NCBI RefSeq assembly: GCF_963678635.1
Contig: NC_087071.1
Span: forward strand, 18,849,613-18,913,612
DNA: 64,000 nt
Reading direction: 5' to 3'
Origin: Symsagittifera roscoffensis
Taxonomy: Eukaryota > Xenacoelomorpha > Acoela > Convolutidae
The number at the start of each line of letters is the position of its first letter. Positions within the stretch are counted from its first letter, which is position 1. Shown one piece after another: positions 10,691 to 20,664 of this stretch. The position numbers and the translations under genes were made by a program. The notes beneath the pieces were generated by a model. It worked only from the letters and a program-made list of their open reading frames with translations, was not told the DNA's origin and searched no databases.

Positions 10691-11207
10691 AAAAAGAACA
10701 ATTTTGTTCTCCCCCGCCCACTTAGCTAGTGTCTAACGACCTCAAACGTCGATTCACTATCCAACCCTTTCAAAAAACCCAAGACTAATAGAAATTTTTC
10801 AACAAAACTAATCATTCAACTTAGGATAAACAATGAAGAACTTCGGTTATTCATCCTTCACTTGAACCCTCCTCTTACCAGACCCAGGATAAATCTTAGA
10901 CTTAGTAAGTTTAAAATAGTATCTAACAAGCTACTCGCGTTCTAATTATACCTGAACCTTGTGGATCGATTTACTTTTCTCCAATCCTTGAACACAATCA
11001 CTTCCCCTAAGTAAGATTAAGTAAGTTAACACCTTAGCTTATACTAGCCACGAGAAAGTAAAAAAATCATTCTTCGGAATCGATATACTTTTCTCTCCAA
11101 ACCTGAACAAATAGACCCAGGTTAAGCTAACCAAAAATGGTAAGGACTAACAGTTTAAGAAAGTAGAAATCATCTAACAATTTTTTGCATCCCTCATCCT
11201 AAACCTT

Positions 11208-11675
11208 ATGTCATTTAAAAACCTAGGAAATAAACAAACAATTGTTTTACACAACTGTGAAATAGATAACAAAAAATACGAACTTGTAATCACACCTCAT
11301 ACACAAACAGTTGGATATATTAGAACAAAACGACAAACCATAAAAAGGAAAATAATAACCAAACAAAGACAAATCACACAAAAAAGATTTTCAAAAAATA
11401 GAAACGCATTTTCAGTATCAGAAGCCAACAATTTAGACGAACATTATAAATTAAAAGAATCTGTTGATAAAAATTGTCCCATTCACGATCAATTATATTT
11501 TTCCGACTCAGAAACAACTTCAAATTCATCAAAAAGAGGAAAAAGAAGAATAAAAAAGCAATATAAACACAAACCAAAACACTTGTATAATTGGAATCAA
11601 CCAATTAGACACATCGATAGTTACCTATTAACAGTCATTAAACAAAAAAATGAGCCAAAACCACACCCCAAGTGA
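11208..11675 (+). CDS. Element A ORF1: small basic protein
   Basis: 155 codons with ATG at 11208, in a different frame from gag and overlapping its start by 26 nt. The middle and C-terminus are strongly basic (TKRQTIKRKIITKQRQ near residue 45; KRGKRRIKKQYKHKPKH near residues 111-127), separated by an acidic patch with serines (FSDSETTSNSS). The arginine/lysine block resembles nucleic-acid-binding or nuclear-localisation motifs such as those of regulatory proteins in complex retroviruses; that is analogy only. No domain is recognised. Its position before gag and its 26-nt overlap argue that it is expressed with gag, perhaps as a separate leaky-scanned product. Confidence 0.55.
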   Translation: MSFKNLGNKQTIVLHNCEIDNKKYELVITPHTQTVGYIRTKRQTIKRKIITKQRQITQKRFSKNRNAFSVSEANNLDEHYKLKESVDKNCPIHDQLYFSDSETTSNSSKRGKRRIKKQYKHKPKHLYNWNQPIRHIDSYLLTVIKQKNEPKPHPK

Positions 11676-13236
11676 AGATAGTCCAGATGACGACGATATT
11701 TACCCCTTCCTCGTAGATGCACCCGATAATAGAGGACAACACAATCTTTGCAAAAATTTACTCCTAAATTTGTTTGAACCCGGAATTAGCCCATGCAAAG
11801 CAGAGTTCCCAGATGTAAAAATCAAAAGACAAATTATTGATCATTATCTGAAAGATATATGTAATTTAACACAACAATACGGAATCTACACCATAGAATT
11901 CAGTACACCAAACGCGAATCACCGCAAATATGTAATTCAAACAGACGATCTTGACTTAGAATTTTCAAAAGTATTCTTAGAATATATTAAAAGCATACAA
12001 TATCATAACTCACAAAGAGCAAACTCCATATTTACAAATGAAGTTTTTGCAATATTATATAGTTATATTTCAATATTAGAAAATGAAATCCCAAATGTCT
12101 CACGGACAGAGACATCCAAACATACAAGGGTACGACATGAAATCACACTATTTTCAACTTTCCTACATATAATTAAAGAAAATTTCACTAAAGACGAAGT
12201 TTCACAACATACAAAACATGACTTACAAAAAATTTTGGCATGGTTTACAATAGATTATTTCACACGTAATATTTATTTAATTTCGCAAGCAAGAAAAAAT
12301 TTCAGACCTCAAAATTCAAACGATGATATCGCCATCACAGAACAGTCAGACTACGTTTGGGACCCCGAATGGTCTCATTATGCATTCATAAATATCCCAC
12401 AATCAATCTCAAGTCAAGCAATAAGTACAATATCTTATACAAGAGATTATGTAAGAGTAGTACCTTTAACCAATGATGCAACACCATTAAACTACAATAC
12501 ATTTTTACCTGATACGCGAAATAACAGTTTAAATTCGACCGTCATACACAATGAAAACCTTAATGGAACTAGAAATCTTACACAACAAGATATTCAAACA
12601 CCATCACACTTCTTAAAAGAAGAAATTGTCCAAACAACAACAACTACACAACAAAGTGTTTCACCAATACGTCCAAATTTAACAACACCAAGAAATACAA
12701 ACACTTCACTAGCACAAGTAACCTTACAATCAACCGTTAAACCTTCGGTTGCTCCAAAATATTCACAAATGGATTATCGAACATATAGACCCATGACAGT
12801 ACCGTCAAAAACCCGAAGAAACACTTTTGCAGAACATAATTATAATTACGCACATTCATTAAAAACAAACTATCCCCCACGAAAAAAAAATAATAATCAG
12901 ATAAAATCTCGATATTGGGATAACCCAATGACAACAACCAACTCAGTAATTTTCCAAACTAATTCACATCCTCCACAGGATCATAGTGAAAATTACCCAT
13001 TCTTTCAACAAAATAAAAATAAAAAGCAAGCACCTCATCATACGGATTACTTATCCTCAGATGATGATTTTTTACAACCAGATATATTTGCACCATATAA
13101 TCAAGAATATTGCGGACAAGGAGTGCAAAAACCACATACATATCATAGAATTTTTCTCCACATCCAACAGGTACACAAAATCAACAACCAATACAAATGC
13201 AAAACCCAAATGATACACAATCTTTTCAACCAATGA
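11650..13236 (+). CDS. gag: Element A gag, N-terminal part (matrix-like plus linker)
   Basis: 528 codons from an ATG at 11650. The first ~230 residues look folded and helical (ILAWFTIDYFTRNIYLISQA near residues 197-216), with an acidic start (SEDSPDDDDIYPF). The remainder is low complexity, rich in N, T, Q and P, with no recognised domain. The last ~30 codons run in a frame that overlaps the capsid-containing ORF at 13197, and the Q/N/P-rich linker reads on naturally in that other frame, so the two pieces are probably one gag separated by a frameshift near 13150-13200. By position it corresponds to a matrix region. A ~500-residue extension before the capsid is long for Ty3/gypsy gag. Confidence 0.6.
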   Translation: MSQNHTPSEDSPDDDDIYPFLVDAPDNRGQHNLCKNLLLNLFEPGISPCKAEFPDVKIKRQIIDHYLKDICNLTQQYGIYTIEFSTPNANHRKYVIQTDDLDLEFSKVFLEYIKSIQYHNSQRANSIFTNEVFAILYSYISILENEIPNVSRTETSKHTRVRHEITLFSTFLHIIKENFTKDEVSQHTKHDLQKILAWFTIDYFTRNIYLISQARKNFRPQNSNDDIAITEQSDYVWDPEWSHYAFINIPQSISSQAISTISYTRDYVRVVPLTNDATPLNYNTFLPDTRNNSLNSTVIHNENLNGTRNLTQQDIQTPSHFLKEEIVQTTTTTQQSVSPIRPNLTTPRNTNTSLAQVTLQSTVKPSVAPKYSQMDYRTYRPMTVPSKTRRNTFAEHNYNYAHSLKTNYPPRKKNNNQIKSRYWDNPMTTTNSVIFQTNSHPPQDHSENYPFFQQNKNKKQAPHHTDYLSSDDDFLQPDIFAPYNQEYCGQGVQKPHTYHRIFLHIQQVHKINNQYKCKTQMIHNLFNQ

Positions 13237-13613
13237 TTACACACTCGTATCAACCAACACAAATGCAAAATGAAATACCACTCCCATATTACCTTCAACA
13301 ACACGAGATAACAAAAAATCAACTTTCAAACTTTTCACAAATGCCAAATGCCGCAGAATCACTACAAATGACAATGAATCCATACCTTATAGGTGGATCA
13401 TCAATAACATCAAACAAACCATTAATGGTATTCACAGGAACAGACCCTGAATATTCTGTAGAAGATTATTTAAACGCAGTAACAGCAAATTTAATTTTAA
13501 ATATAGGACCTGAACCAATTAGTACACCACTACATCAAAATTGGATACATCGCCGCACAGCGTTGATACAAACAACCTTAGATGGCGCAGCCCAAAAATG
13601 GTTTTCAGTATAG
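13197..13613 (+). CDS. gag: Element A gag, linker and first half of capsid
   Basis: 138 codons. It begins in a Q/P-rich linker; from about codon 78 there is a retrotransposon gag capsid-like segment (MVFTGTDPEYSVEDYLNAV, then RRTALIQTTLDGAAQKWF), the helical pattern ending in the W-F that is typical of retrotransposon gag domains. It stops at a TAG (13611-13613). The same frame carries on directly into the rest of the capsid at 13614-14228, so this is an in-frame nonsense codon in the middle of the capsid (or a readthrough site). Confidence 0.75.
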   Translation: MQNPNDTQSFQPMITHSYQPTQMQNEIPLPYYLQQHEITKNQLSNFSQMPNAAESLQMTMNPYLIGGSSITSNKPLMVFTGTDPEYSVEDYLNAVTANLILNIGPEPISTPLHQNWIHRRTALIQTTLDGAAQKWFSV

Positions 13614-14228
13614 CCTATAGAAATAAAATCAAATTGGAAAAGATTTACACAAGAATTTTCAAAAATGTTTGACTCCGAAAGAAATAAACAACACCAAAGA
13701 GTTTTATGTAATGAAATTCGCAGATTACCAAATGAAACCATCAAACAATTAGCAGTACGTATCGAAACACTAGTTCGAAAAGCATATTCATTAAATACAC
13801 ATGACTACAAAAACACAAAAATGACAGAAATCTTAATGATGACCTTAACACCTCAATTAAGGAAAATAACACTAAAAAAGAGAGCATCCCATCCTTCCTC
13901 AATTCGAGAGCCCGATCTAGATTTTCGAAAACTAGTAGACAAACTAGAGCAAGCGGAAATCACAATGAAACTTGAAGAAACAGAAAATCTGAAGTTACAA
14001 TATGTTAATCGAATTGAAACAAATACCACAAATATCAACAACATACAGGAATCAGATACAGACCTCGTTGAAAAAATCACTGAATTACTAAATATTTATG
14101 AGAAACACCCAAACTTTAAAGGCAAACCATCTTTCAAAAAATGGTGTAATTATTGCCGACGATACGGACATAGTATTTCTGAATGTAGACAAAAACAACA
14201 GGATAACCAAAACAAACCTCCAAAATAA
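13614..14228 (+). CDS. gag: Element A gag, second half of capsid and zinc knuckle
   Basis: Same frame as the previous piece, resuming right after the TAG; the first ATG is at 13665. It holds the remaining capsid helices (EIRRLPNETIKQLAVRIETL, matching the major-homology-like part of retrotransposon gag) and ends with one CCHC zinc knuckle, CNYCRRYGHSISEC (C-x2-C-x4-H-x4-C, about 14146-14187), typical of nucleocapsid that packages the RNA. It stops at TAA 14226-14228, after which the frame continues in a basic RNA-binding-like tail. Confidence 0.82.
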   Translation, partial: PIEIKSNWKRFTQEFSKMFDSERNKQHQRVLCNEIRRLPNETIKQLAVRIETLVRKAYSLNTHDYKNTKMTEILMMTLTPQLRKITLKKRASHPSSIREPDLDFRKLVDKLEQAEITMKLEETENLKLQYVNRIETNTTNINNIQESDTDLVEKITELLNIYEKHPNFKGKPSFKKWCNYCRRYGHSISECRQKQQDNQNKPPK

Positions 14229-15122
14229 AAAGAACCAAATAAATCATTCTATCAATACATGAAGAAAGATCAAAATCTACCAAACAAAAATGTATACAGC
14301 AACAACAGTTCAGTAAAACCACTTCCGAACAATACCAATTACCCGAGAAATTAATCACCATATAACTCAAGTTATAGAGGAAGATCACCAGAACGAAGAA
14401 ATACACAAAATTCTTCACAAAACCATTACAATCGACCAAATAGTGGAAATAACTACTCCAGATCAAATTCAATTACAACACAATTTGTTTCTAGATCTAA
14501 TTTTCAATCAAACACAAGAAATTAATACTATCCAAACAATCAATCACGAAACTCATCATATAATAGAAATAGAAACTATTCAAATAATCGAAATAGAAGT
14601 TATTCGAACAACCGAAATTAGAATTACCCGAATAATCGATCAAGAAATAACTCATATAACAGATCAAATTATCACAGATCAAACGATAATTATCAAAACA
14701 GATCACGAAACAATTCACAAAATCGACATTCAAGTTATAATAATCGATATAGAAATTATTCTCAATCACCACATAGAAATAATAACCACTATAATAATTC
14801 TAAACATCGCCACAGAAGTAGTACACCCAAACATCAAAGACATTTTAATCAAGTACAATCAAATGAAGAAACAACATCAGACCCCCCAGGTATTGATGGC
14901 ACAGGAAATAACGAACTACAACTAAATCAAATAAACTGTGAATCATCAGACACAGAAAGTGATACAGAAAACACTATCTCCATAAATATGATAGCAGTCG
15001 AAAACGACTACGAACCTATTATTTATGAACAACCTTTTTCATCACATATAAATGAAAATCAATTAGAATTCCTTCACAATTATTATATTGAACCCATCCA
15101 TACTACACAAATGACACAATAA
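14229..15122 (+). pseudogene. gag: Element A gag tail: N/R/S/Y-rich, interrupted
   Basis: In the gag frame this region reads as an asparagine/arginine/serine/tyrosine-rich tail with repeated NRNYSNN-type units, then an acidic segment (SSDTESDTENTIS) ending at TAA 15120-15122. Four stops interrupt it or bound its parts (14226, near 14353, 14524 and 14621). RNRSY-type low complexity resembles the RNA-binding tails of gag. The ORF at 14443-14925 (IEIETIQIIEIE repeats) is the same repeat read in another frame and should not be taken as a gene. Confidence 0.55.
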
Positions 15123-15150
15123 ACCCAATGATAATGACAAAACAAAATGC

Positions 15151-15552
15151 TTGAATACAAATCACATCTATCAAAATATACAAAAAGAACAACCCAAAGA
15201 AAAAATATGGACAATACCATTTCATTTAGAAAGTCCAAGAAACAAAGAATTTCAACCACCAGATCTTGAAATTGATTTTTTAATTGATTCAGGAGCAGAA
15301 TCAAACATAATAAACATTCCCACATGGAATGAAATCAAAACATTACACCCAAAATTAACGCCTCTTGCAACCTCCAGTAAACTAGCAACAGCACAAGGAT
15401 CAACATTGGTAAACTATGGAAAAGTTCAATTATTTTTTCTCCCCACAAGAGCAATGGAGCAAAATAAAAATTTAAACAAACCATTTAAACAAATATTTCA
15501 TATCACTGATATTAAACACAATATCATTGGACTACCAATTATCTCTAAATAA
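15151..15552 (+). CDS. pro: Element A aspartic protease
   Basis: 133 codons in the +1 frame relative to gag. The catalytic motif is FLIDSGAESNIINIP (D-S-G-A) near residue 47. It is followed by a hydrophobic strand and, near the end, KHNIIGLPIIS, which matches the usual I-I-G-hydrophobic flap/helix end of retroviral proteases. This enzyme cuts the Gag and Pol precursors; it acts as a dimer. It stops at TAA 15550-15552, but the same frame reads on with coding character to about 15740, so the stop is probably a nonsense mutation within a protease-RT fusion. Pro in a different frame from gag implies frameshifting or a separate start. Confidence 0.85.
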   Translation: MNTNHIYQNIQKEQPKEKIWTIPFHLESPRNKEFQPPDLEIDFLIDSGAESNIINIPTWNEIKTLHPKLTPLATSSKLATAQGSTLVNYGKVQLFFLPTRAMEQNKNLNKPFKQIFHITDIKHNIIGLPIISK

Positions 15553-15760
15553 ATACCAACAATCAACATCTTGAATAGTAAAATACTAATCAAAGATAAG
15601 TACACAAAAACAAAAAACACAGCCCTAACCTTTTTTCAAAGATTAAATAAACAACCACCATTCTTTTCAAAATTTTACCCAATTTATAACCAACAACGGG
15701 AACACCTGAAACCACTATCAGGAAACATATATAAGTTTTCAATAAATTAAGTTCACCAAT

Positions 15761-16867
15761 ATGATAAAAATCAAAATAAACAACAACTCTTTATGTCAGA
15801 CTTTGAATTCAAACCTATCCATAAGTTTTTCAAAATCACAATTTTCATCCATAAAATATTTAATAAATACGAATTCAGACGTCATTTCATTACATGTATA
15901 CAGCAATACACCGTATCAAGTAACATTACCCTTAGGAGTTTTAGGATATTGCGAAACCAACGCTACAATATCACCAATGCATGAAAAAGCATACCGCGTA
16001 AATAATATACTCCAATTATTAGATATTTGTCAATCCACAATTCTTAACGAAGAAATATCCATAACTAATATAATAAGTAATGAAAAAAGAAATACAGATT
16101 ATTTCACAAAAACCCAATATTTCAAACCTACCTTCAACATAAATAACTATACAGAGGATCAACAGAAATTTTTAACAATGGTTAACTTCCAACATTCACA
16201 AATAACACAAGACGAATTTGATAAGTTAGCCAAACAGCTAATAAAATATTCATCAGTCTATGCAACATCCAAATTTGATGTTGGCAAAATCAGTTCATCA
16301 CTACATCTCCCGTTAAAACCTGACGCAGTTTTCAAAAAACAAAGAGCAAGTAAAGTACCAATTCATCTACACGATAAAGTGAACAGATTACTCGATATTT
16401 TAGAGCAATACAAAATTATCTCACCGGTAAACAAAGAAGAACAACCAAAAGATAACACATTTATTAACCCTGTTATCATCCTAGCAAAAGGAGAATCATT
16501 AAAAATAGTTCTAGACGCTAGATATCTTAATTCACTAATAGACGAATCAAAATGCAATTGGCCTATTAAACCAATACAAGTTATCTTAACAAAAATAAAC
16601 GGAAAATACTTTACAACCGCAGATATGAATAGTGCATACAATCAAATGCCACTAGATGAACAATCGCGACGCTTAACACAATTTGTTATTGGAAATCAAC
16701 CATATGAATTCAACCGCCTATTCTATGGAATATCCATAGGACCAGCAGCATTTTCAGCTTTTATGAGTAAAATTTTTAGACCACTAATACTTAAGAAAAA
16801 CGCAATCACCTATTTAGAAGATGTTTTTATGCAATCACAGACAAAAGAAGAAATGTTTAAGTTTTAG
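15761..16867 (+). CDS. pol: Element A reverse transcriptase (fingers-palm)
   Basis: 368 codons; the first ~160 are a linker after the protease. RT motifs follow: KISSSLHLPLKPDAVFKKQR, INPVIILAKGESLKIVLDARYLN, then FTTADMNSAYNQMPL with the first catalytic Asp, RLFYGISIGPAAFSAFM, and ITYLEDVFMQ. The last is the YxDD box, but its first Asp is Glu (GAA, about 16819), whereas the related copy at 60468-60746 has YLDD. The ORF ends at TAG 16865-16867 after a one-base loss in an A-run near 16860; the thumb continues in another frame. An Asp to Glu change at this position is expected to cripple polymerisation. Confidence 0.85.
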   Translation: MIKIKINNNSLCQTLNSNLSISFSKSQFSSIKYLINTNSDVISLHVYSNTPYQVTLPLGVLGYCETNATISPMHEKAYRVNNILQLLDICQSTILNEEISITNIISNEKRNTDYFTKTQYFKPTFNINNYTEDQQKFLTMVNFQHSQITQDEFDKLAKQLIKYSSVYATSKFDVGKISSSLHLPLKPDAVFKKQRASKVPIHLHDKVNRLLDILEQYKIISPVNKEEQPKDNTFINPVIILAKGESLKIVLDARYLNSLIDESKCNWPIKPIQVILTKINGKYFTTADMNSAYNQMPLDEQSRRLTQFVIGNQPYEFNRLFYGISIGPAAFSAFMSKIFRPLILKKNAITYLEDVFMQSQTKEEMFKF

Positions 16868-17199
16868 AACACTATCACAAAATACTTCAGAATGAAAATC
16901 TGAAGGCCGCCCCCGATAAGTCACACTTCTTTTTAACACGAGTTAAATTTTTAGGACACAATATAGAAAGAAAGACAATCACTCCATTAAAATCACGCAT
17001 TGATGCTATTCAGAAACTTCAACCACCAACAAACAAAAAGAAAATTCAAGAATTTCTTGGAAATTTAAATTTTTTAAGCAAATACGTTTATAAAATGCAA
17101 TTATACTTAAGACCATTCTATAATATACTCAGACAACAAAATAATTTTGAATGGAAGACAGAACATCAAACACGATTTGAAGAAATTAAAAAAACTCCT
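16861..17199 (+). pseudogene. pol: Element A RT thumb/connection, shifted frame
   Basis: Between the two long pol ORFs the coding signal moves to frame 1: landmarks are VKFLGHNIERKTITPLKSRI, then IQEFLGNLNFLSKYVYK, the usual 'FLG..NYYR.F'-like end of gypsy RT. Near 17193 a run of seven A's returns the frame to that of the RNase H ORF. Two opposite single-base changes at A-runs bound this segment, the pattern left either by small mutations or by sequencing errors. Confidence 0.7.
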
Positions 17200-19264
17200 A
17201 ACTGAACAAATTTCGAATACAATTCCAGATCCAAATCAACCATTCTATGCAATGTGCGATGCTTCAAATTTTGGCATCGGCGCAGCATTACTACAATCAC
17301 ACAATGGCACAAATAAAATGAACCTTATATCAGCAAATTCTCAATTATTCACTCAAGCAGAGCTACGACTTTCAACTCTAATGAGAGAATGTACAGCTAT
17401 AATTTGTACACTTACAGAATATGAATTTCTGAAACTTGGATCAAAACATCCAACACTTCTATTCACAGATCACAAACCAATCATTTTCCTCTTTACACAA
17501 AAGTCAAACCCAAATCACCGAGTTCATAGATTTCAATTAATTCTGATGAAATTTCCAAACTTACATATAGTTTGGACAGCAGGAAAAAATCTTGCATTAC
17601 CAGACACATTAAGTCGAAATACACCACCTGAATTACTCACACGTAAAACTACAGTTGAAATACCCAAAAATATAAAATTTTACCTTGCAGAAAACGAAAC
17701 ATCACCCCGACTAGAATGCAAATATGCAGTAAAAACCGACATTGAACAATCACAGATAAATAACCTACAACACTTCCCACTTTACTTAGATTTCCAAAAT
17801 AACCACTACGAAGTTCATCTACTTGGAACATCAACTTTCAAACCAATTCCATACTCACAATGGATAAAAAATAACACCCAGCAAAAAAGAGTAAAACAAC
17901 ACTCGCATAAAAAAGACCTTTTTCCGTTAATTGAAAAAGAAAATCTAACTGATAAAATAAATTTATCAGGACCACAAACAAACGATTCAAAATACACAAT
18001 AAATCAAGTTTTTGACCTCCATGACCCACTTGACACAATTCCTTTATCTCAATTAGAAATTGAAAACATTTTTCTCCCCCCAACAGATAAAATTACAATT
18101 AAAACCTTGAAGCAATATCAAAATCGTGACCCAGTAATTAGACAACTAAAATCATGGCACAAATATAAAACTAAACCCGTAAAGGCAGATACCACAATTT
18201 TAGGAAATAAAACACTCCTCCGATATTTTCGAAAATTTAATAATACAACAATTAATGAAAACACAGACCTTCTAGAATACCAATTAAATGAATCTACAGT
18301 TCCCTGTCTCCCTTTAAGTATGATTCTTATAGCTTTTAACATTTCACATACACAAAATATTAAAGGACACTCTGGATCAGAGAAAACATATTCAAGTTTC
18401 ATACAAAATTTTTATTTCCCAAATGCACCAATTTGGATAAAAGTACTATGCAATGATTGTATAGTATGTCAGCTAAATAAACCTTATCCAAATCAAAAAC
18501 AAATAGCACAAAAACAAGATTTTAAAGGACAAAGTTTATACTTTAACCACCGTATTTCATTTGATACAAAAGGACCAAATTCACCATCATCTGAAGGAAA
18601 CTCCTACATTATGGTAATTGTTGACGCATTTACACATTATGTAGCACTTAACCCAGTACCACATTGTAACGCTTATAAAGCTTACACAACACTTTATGAA
18701 CACTGGATAGCCAAGTTCGGACTACCCGAAATTTTAGTTACAGACAACGGTACAGAATTCATAAATAATGAAATCATCACACTAAGTCATTTATATAACA
18801 TCAAACACAAACCACGTACATCTCATGCACCTTGGACAAACGGCTTAGTCGAAGGTATGAACCGTTCACTACAAGAATATCTTAGATGTATCATCAATGG
18901 AAATGATACAAGATACACTGAATGGTCAGCAGATGTAAAACTATTTCTCTTAGCATATAATTCACAAATCACGACAACTCTAGGAATGTCACCATATGAA
19001 ATGGTTTTTAATCAAAAGCCACGCAAACCAATTATGTTTACAGCAAACTCTCATAAAAATGCACAAAACCATTGTCGACCGAATAAACACTCAATTTGTT
19101 ATAACCTACCTTTACACACACATGATGAAGATCATTTTCATGACCCTCAAATTCCTAAATTAGCCTCCGGTACACACACCGAATGGATTTTAAATAGAGA
19201 TAAAAAACAAAATGAAATTTACCAAAACGTAACAAAAAAAAGTGTTACAAAGGCAAAACATTAA
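17147..19264 (+). CDS. pol: Element A RNase H and integrase
   Basis: 705 codons; true coding starts near 17200. RNase H comes first: FYAMCDASNFGIGAALLQ (first Asp), LMRECTAIICTL (Glu), LLFTDHKPI (Asp). Integrase follows: an HHCC zinc module near 18348-18471 (H..GHSGSEKTY......CNDCIVC), then the DDE core with RISFDTKGPN, LVTDNGTEF and NGLVEGMNR; the last two acidic residues are 35 apart, the standard D-x35-E. It removes RNA during cDNA synthesis and inserts the cDNA into the host genome. The frame is lost near 19235 at a run of eight A's, and the C-terminus continues in the next ORF. Confidence 0.92.
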   Translation: MNGRQNIKHDLKKLKKLLTEQISNTIPDPNQPFYAMCDASNFGIGAALLQSHNGTNKMNLISANSQLFTQAELRLSTLMRECTAIICTLTEYEFLKLGSKHPTLLFTDHKPIIFLFTQKSNPNHRVHRFQLILMKFPNLHIVWTAGKNLALPDTLSRNTPPELLTRKTTVEIPKNIKFYLAENETSPRLECKYAVKTDIEQSQINNLQHFPLYLDFQNNHYEVHLLGTSTFKPIPYSQWIKNNTQQKRVKQHSHKKDLFPLIEKENLTDKINLSGPQTNDSKYTINQVFDLHDPLDTIPLSQLEIENIFLPPTDKITIKTLKQYQNRDPVIRQLKSWHKYKTKPVKADTTILGNKTLLRYFRKFNNTTINENTDLLEYQLNESTVPCLPLSMILIAFNISHTQNIKGHSGSEKTYSSFIQNFYFPNAPIWIKVLCNDCIVCQLNKPYPNQKQIAQKQDFKGQSLYFNHRISFDTKGPNSPSSEGNSYIMVIVDAFTHYVALNPVPHCNAYKAYTTLYEHWIAKFGLPEILVTDNGTEFINNEIITLSHLYNIKHKPRTSHAPWTNGLVEGMNRSLQEYLRCIINGNDTRYTEWSADVKLFLLAYNSQITTTLGMSPYEMVFNQKPRKPIMFTANSHKNAQNHCRPNKHSICYNLPLHTHDEDHFHDPQIPKLASGTHTEWILNRDKKQNEIYQNVTKKSVTKAKH

Positions 19265-19844
19265 TGAACAAATGAAGTCACGCTTTACACCAGCCTCCGA
19301 TTTAAAAATTGGAACATTTGTTTTAATAGCCAATTTTAACACTCAAAAAGGAATTTCTAAAAAATTACAACCCCTTCGTAAAGGACCATACCAAATAATT
19401 GCCAAACCCACTGACGTCACATATAAAATCACCGACTCAGACCAAAAAGAAATTGTTCAACATCGAAACAATCTATTACCTTATTACCCAAAAGAATACG
19501 CACTACGCGAACTAACTCAGTTATATTCTTTCACAGGTTTAAAAGTTATTCAAAATAACCCACATACGGAAAATGATACAAAAGAACAACATGATATTCA
19601 CCTCGAAAACCAAAATAAAAAATCAACTACAACGAAAAACAATACAAAAAAGTTAGATCAAAATATTCCTCAAAAAGAAAGAAAAAATAGAAAAATGACA
19701 GAAAAAATTATACCCCAAGAACAAGTCGACAAATCAGAACATAGAGAATCATCACGACTTAGAAATCAACCACGCAAAAACTATAAAACATTCATCCCAC
19801 AATCTAAAATATTAAAGAAAGTTGAATTTCAAAAACAGCTTTAA
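19242..19844 (+). CDS. pol: Element A integrase C-terminal domain (GPY type)
   Basis: 200 codons in another frame, joined by a probable single-base shift near 19235. It starts with SRFTPASDLKIGTFVLI and the GPF/Y-like motif LQPLRKGPYQIIAKP (about 19370-19405), the SH3-like tail module of Ty3/gypsy and retroviral integrases. The last ~100 residues are basic and low complexity (KKSTTTKNNTKK) and end at TAA 19842. Related tails are in element B (57570-57869) and element E (62499-63163). Confidence 0.85.
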   Translation: MLQRQNINEQMKSRFTPASDLKIGTFVLIANFNTQKGISKKLQPLRKGPYQIIAKPTDVTYKITDSDQKEIVQHRNNLLPYYPKEYALRELTQLYSFTGLKVIQNNPHTENDTKEQHDIHLENQNKKSTTTKNNTKKLDQNIPQKERKNRKMTEKIIPQEQVDKSEHRESSRLRNQPRKNYKTFIPQSKILKKVEFQKQL

Positions 19845-20664
19845 TTTTACAATTAATAATCTTTGCACCTCTGAAATATTTTGAACTTTCATTTTTCAAA
19901 ATAACATGCTGATAAACACGCATCGACTCTAGTTCAAAATTAGCCAATAGGATTCATTCAATCCGTCACCTTCTATAACTCTAACACAAACTAATTAGAC
20001 GAAAGATATTAAACTTCAGGCATATCTATTACTATAACTTTACGACCTCCAGGTCAAAAATAAGCAAACCATTCCAACTTGACAACTAAACTAAAAATCA
20101 CCATAATATCATAACCCTCCCTTATCTAATATACCAAAGATCAACAATATTTCCCCAACTCAGACCTCAAATACCCTCCAAACAAAAATGTTAAATTAGC
20201 CTAATGTAAAGGAACGACCATTTTAATTAGCCTAAAGTATAAAAATCTCAAAAATACCCCAGATCACTTGACAAATAAAAATAAAGAAAAAGAAGACCTC
20301 CCGAACACCATAAAATTCGCCCCCAACAATTTTTCACAAAACTCAACCCACTTGTCAAAAAACTAATAAATAATTCGACCACACTTGAAAATTGCCTCAA
20401 ACAACAAAAAATATTCGATCGAGAAGCCATTTCTTAAATGCTCTTCTCTCGATCAGTCAACATAATTCTCAACATTTTCATAAACTTTTTAACAATATTT
20501 AAACTTTTATTCATATTTCTTTTTGATACCTTTGAAGCTTTTGTAATAATCTTAATCATTTTTTGCAATATTTTTTAAATTTTTTATTCCATATTTGAAC
20601 TATACCTCCAACTTTCAAAAGCCATTGACCATATTCACAGGTACGATTCACAAAACTTATCTAA
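19845..20664 (+). other. Region between pol and env-side genes
   Basis: About 820 bp of AT-rich sequence without a credible ORF. It is kept, with recognisable similarity, in elements B (56700-57560) and E (61709-62500), so it belongs to the element and is not an insertion. It could hold splice signals for the env-side mRNA or a promoter; no motif is decisive. Confidence 0.5.

Larger units (their letters stand above)
9962..11207 (+). other. Element A leader region
   Basis: About 1.2 kb between the LTR and the first sizeable ORF. It holds a short open frame (10049-10282) and a duplicated hairpin-like motif at 10606-10630 and 10666-10690 (GATCATCAAGG, 4-5 bases, CCTTGGATC). The rest is AT-rich with no clear gene. 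Retroelement leaders usually hold the primer-binding and packaging signals; which bases do so here is not evident. Confidence 0.55.

Noticed and set aside
14443-14925. 160-codon ORF rich in I, E and T
   Set aside because: It is the N/R/S/Y-rich gag tail read in another frame; the gag frame on both sides shows the real protein.
13611-15552. Reassigned stop codons (alternative genetic code)
   Set aside because: Stops of all three kinds occur. In element C they replace different residues (for example Tyr and Trp contexts), and candidate host exons end normally, which fits random nonsense mutations better.
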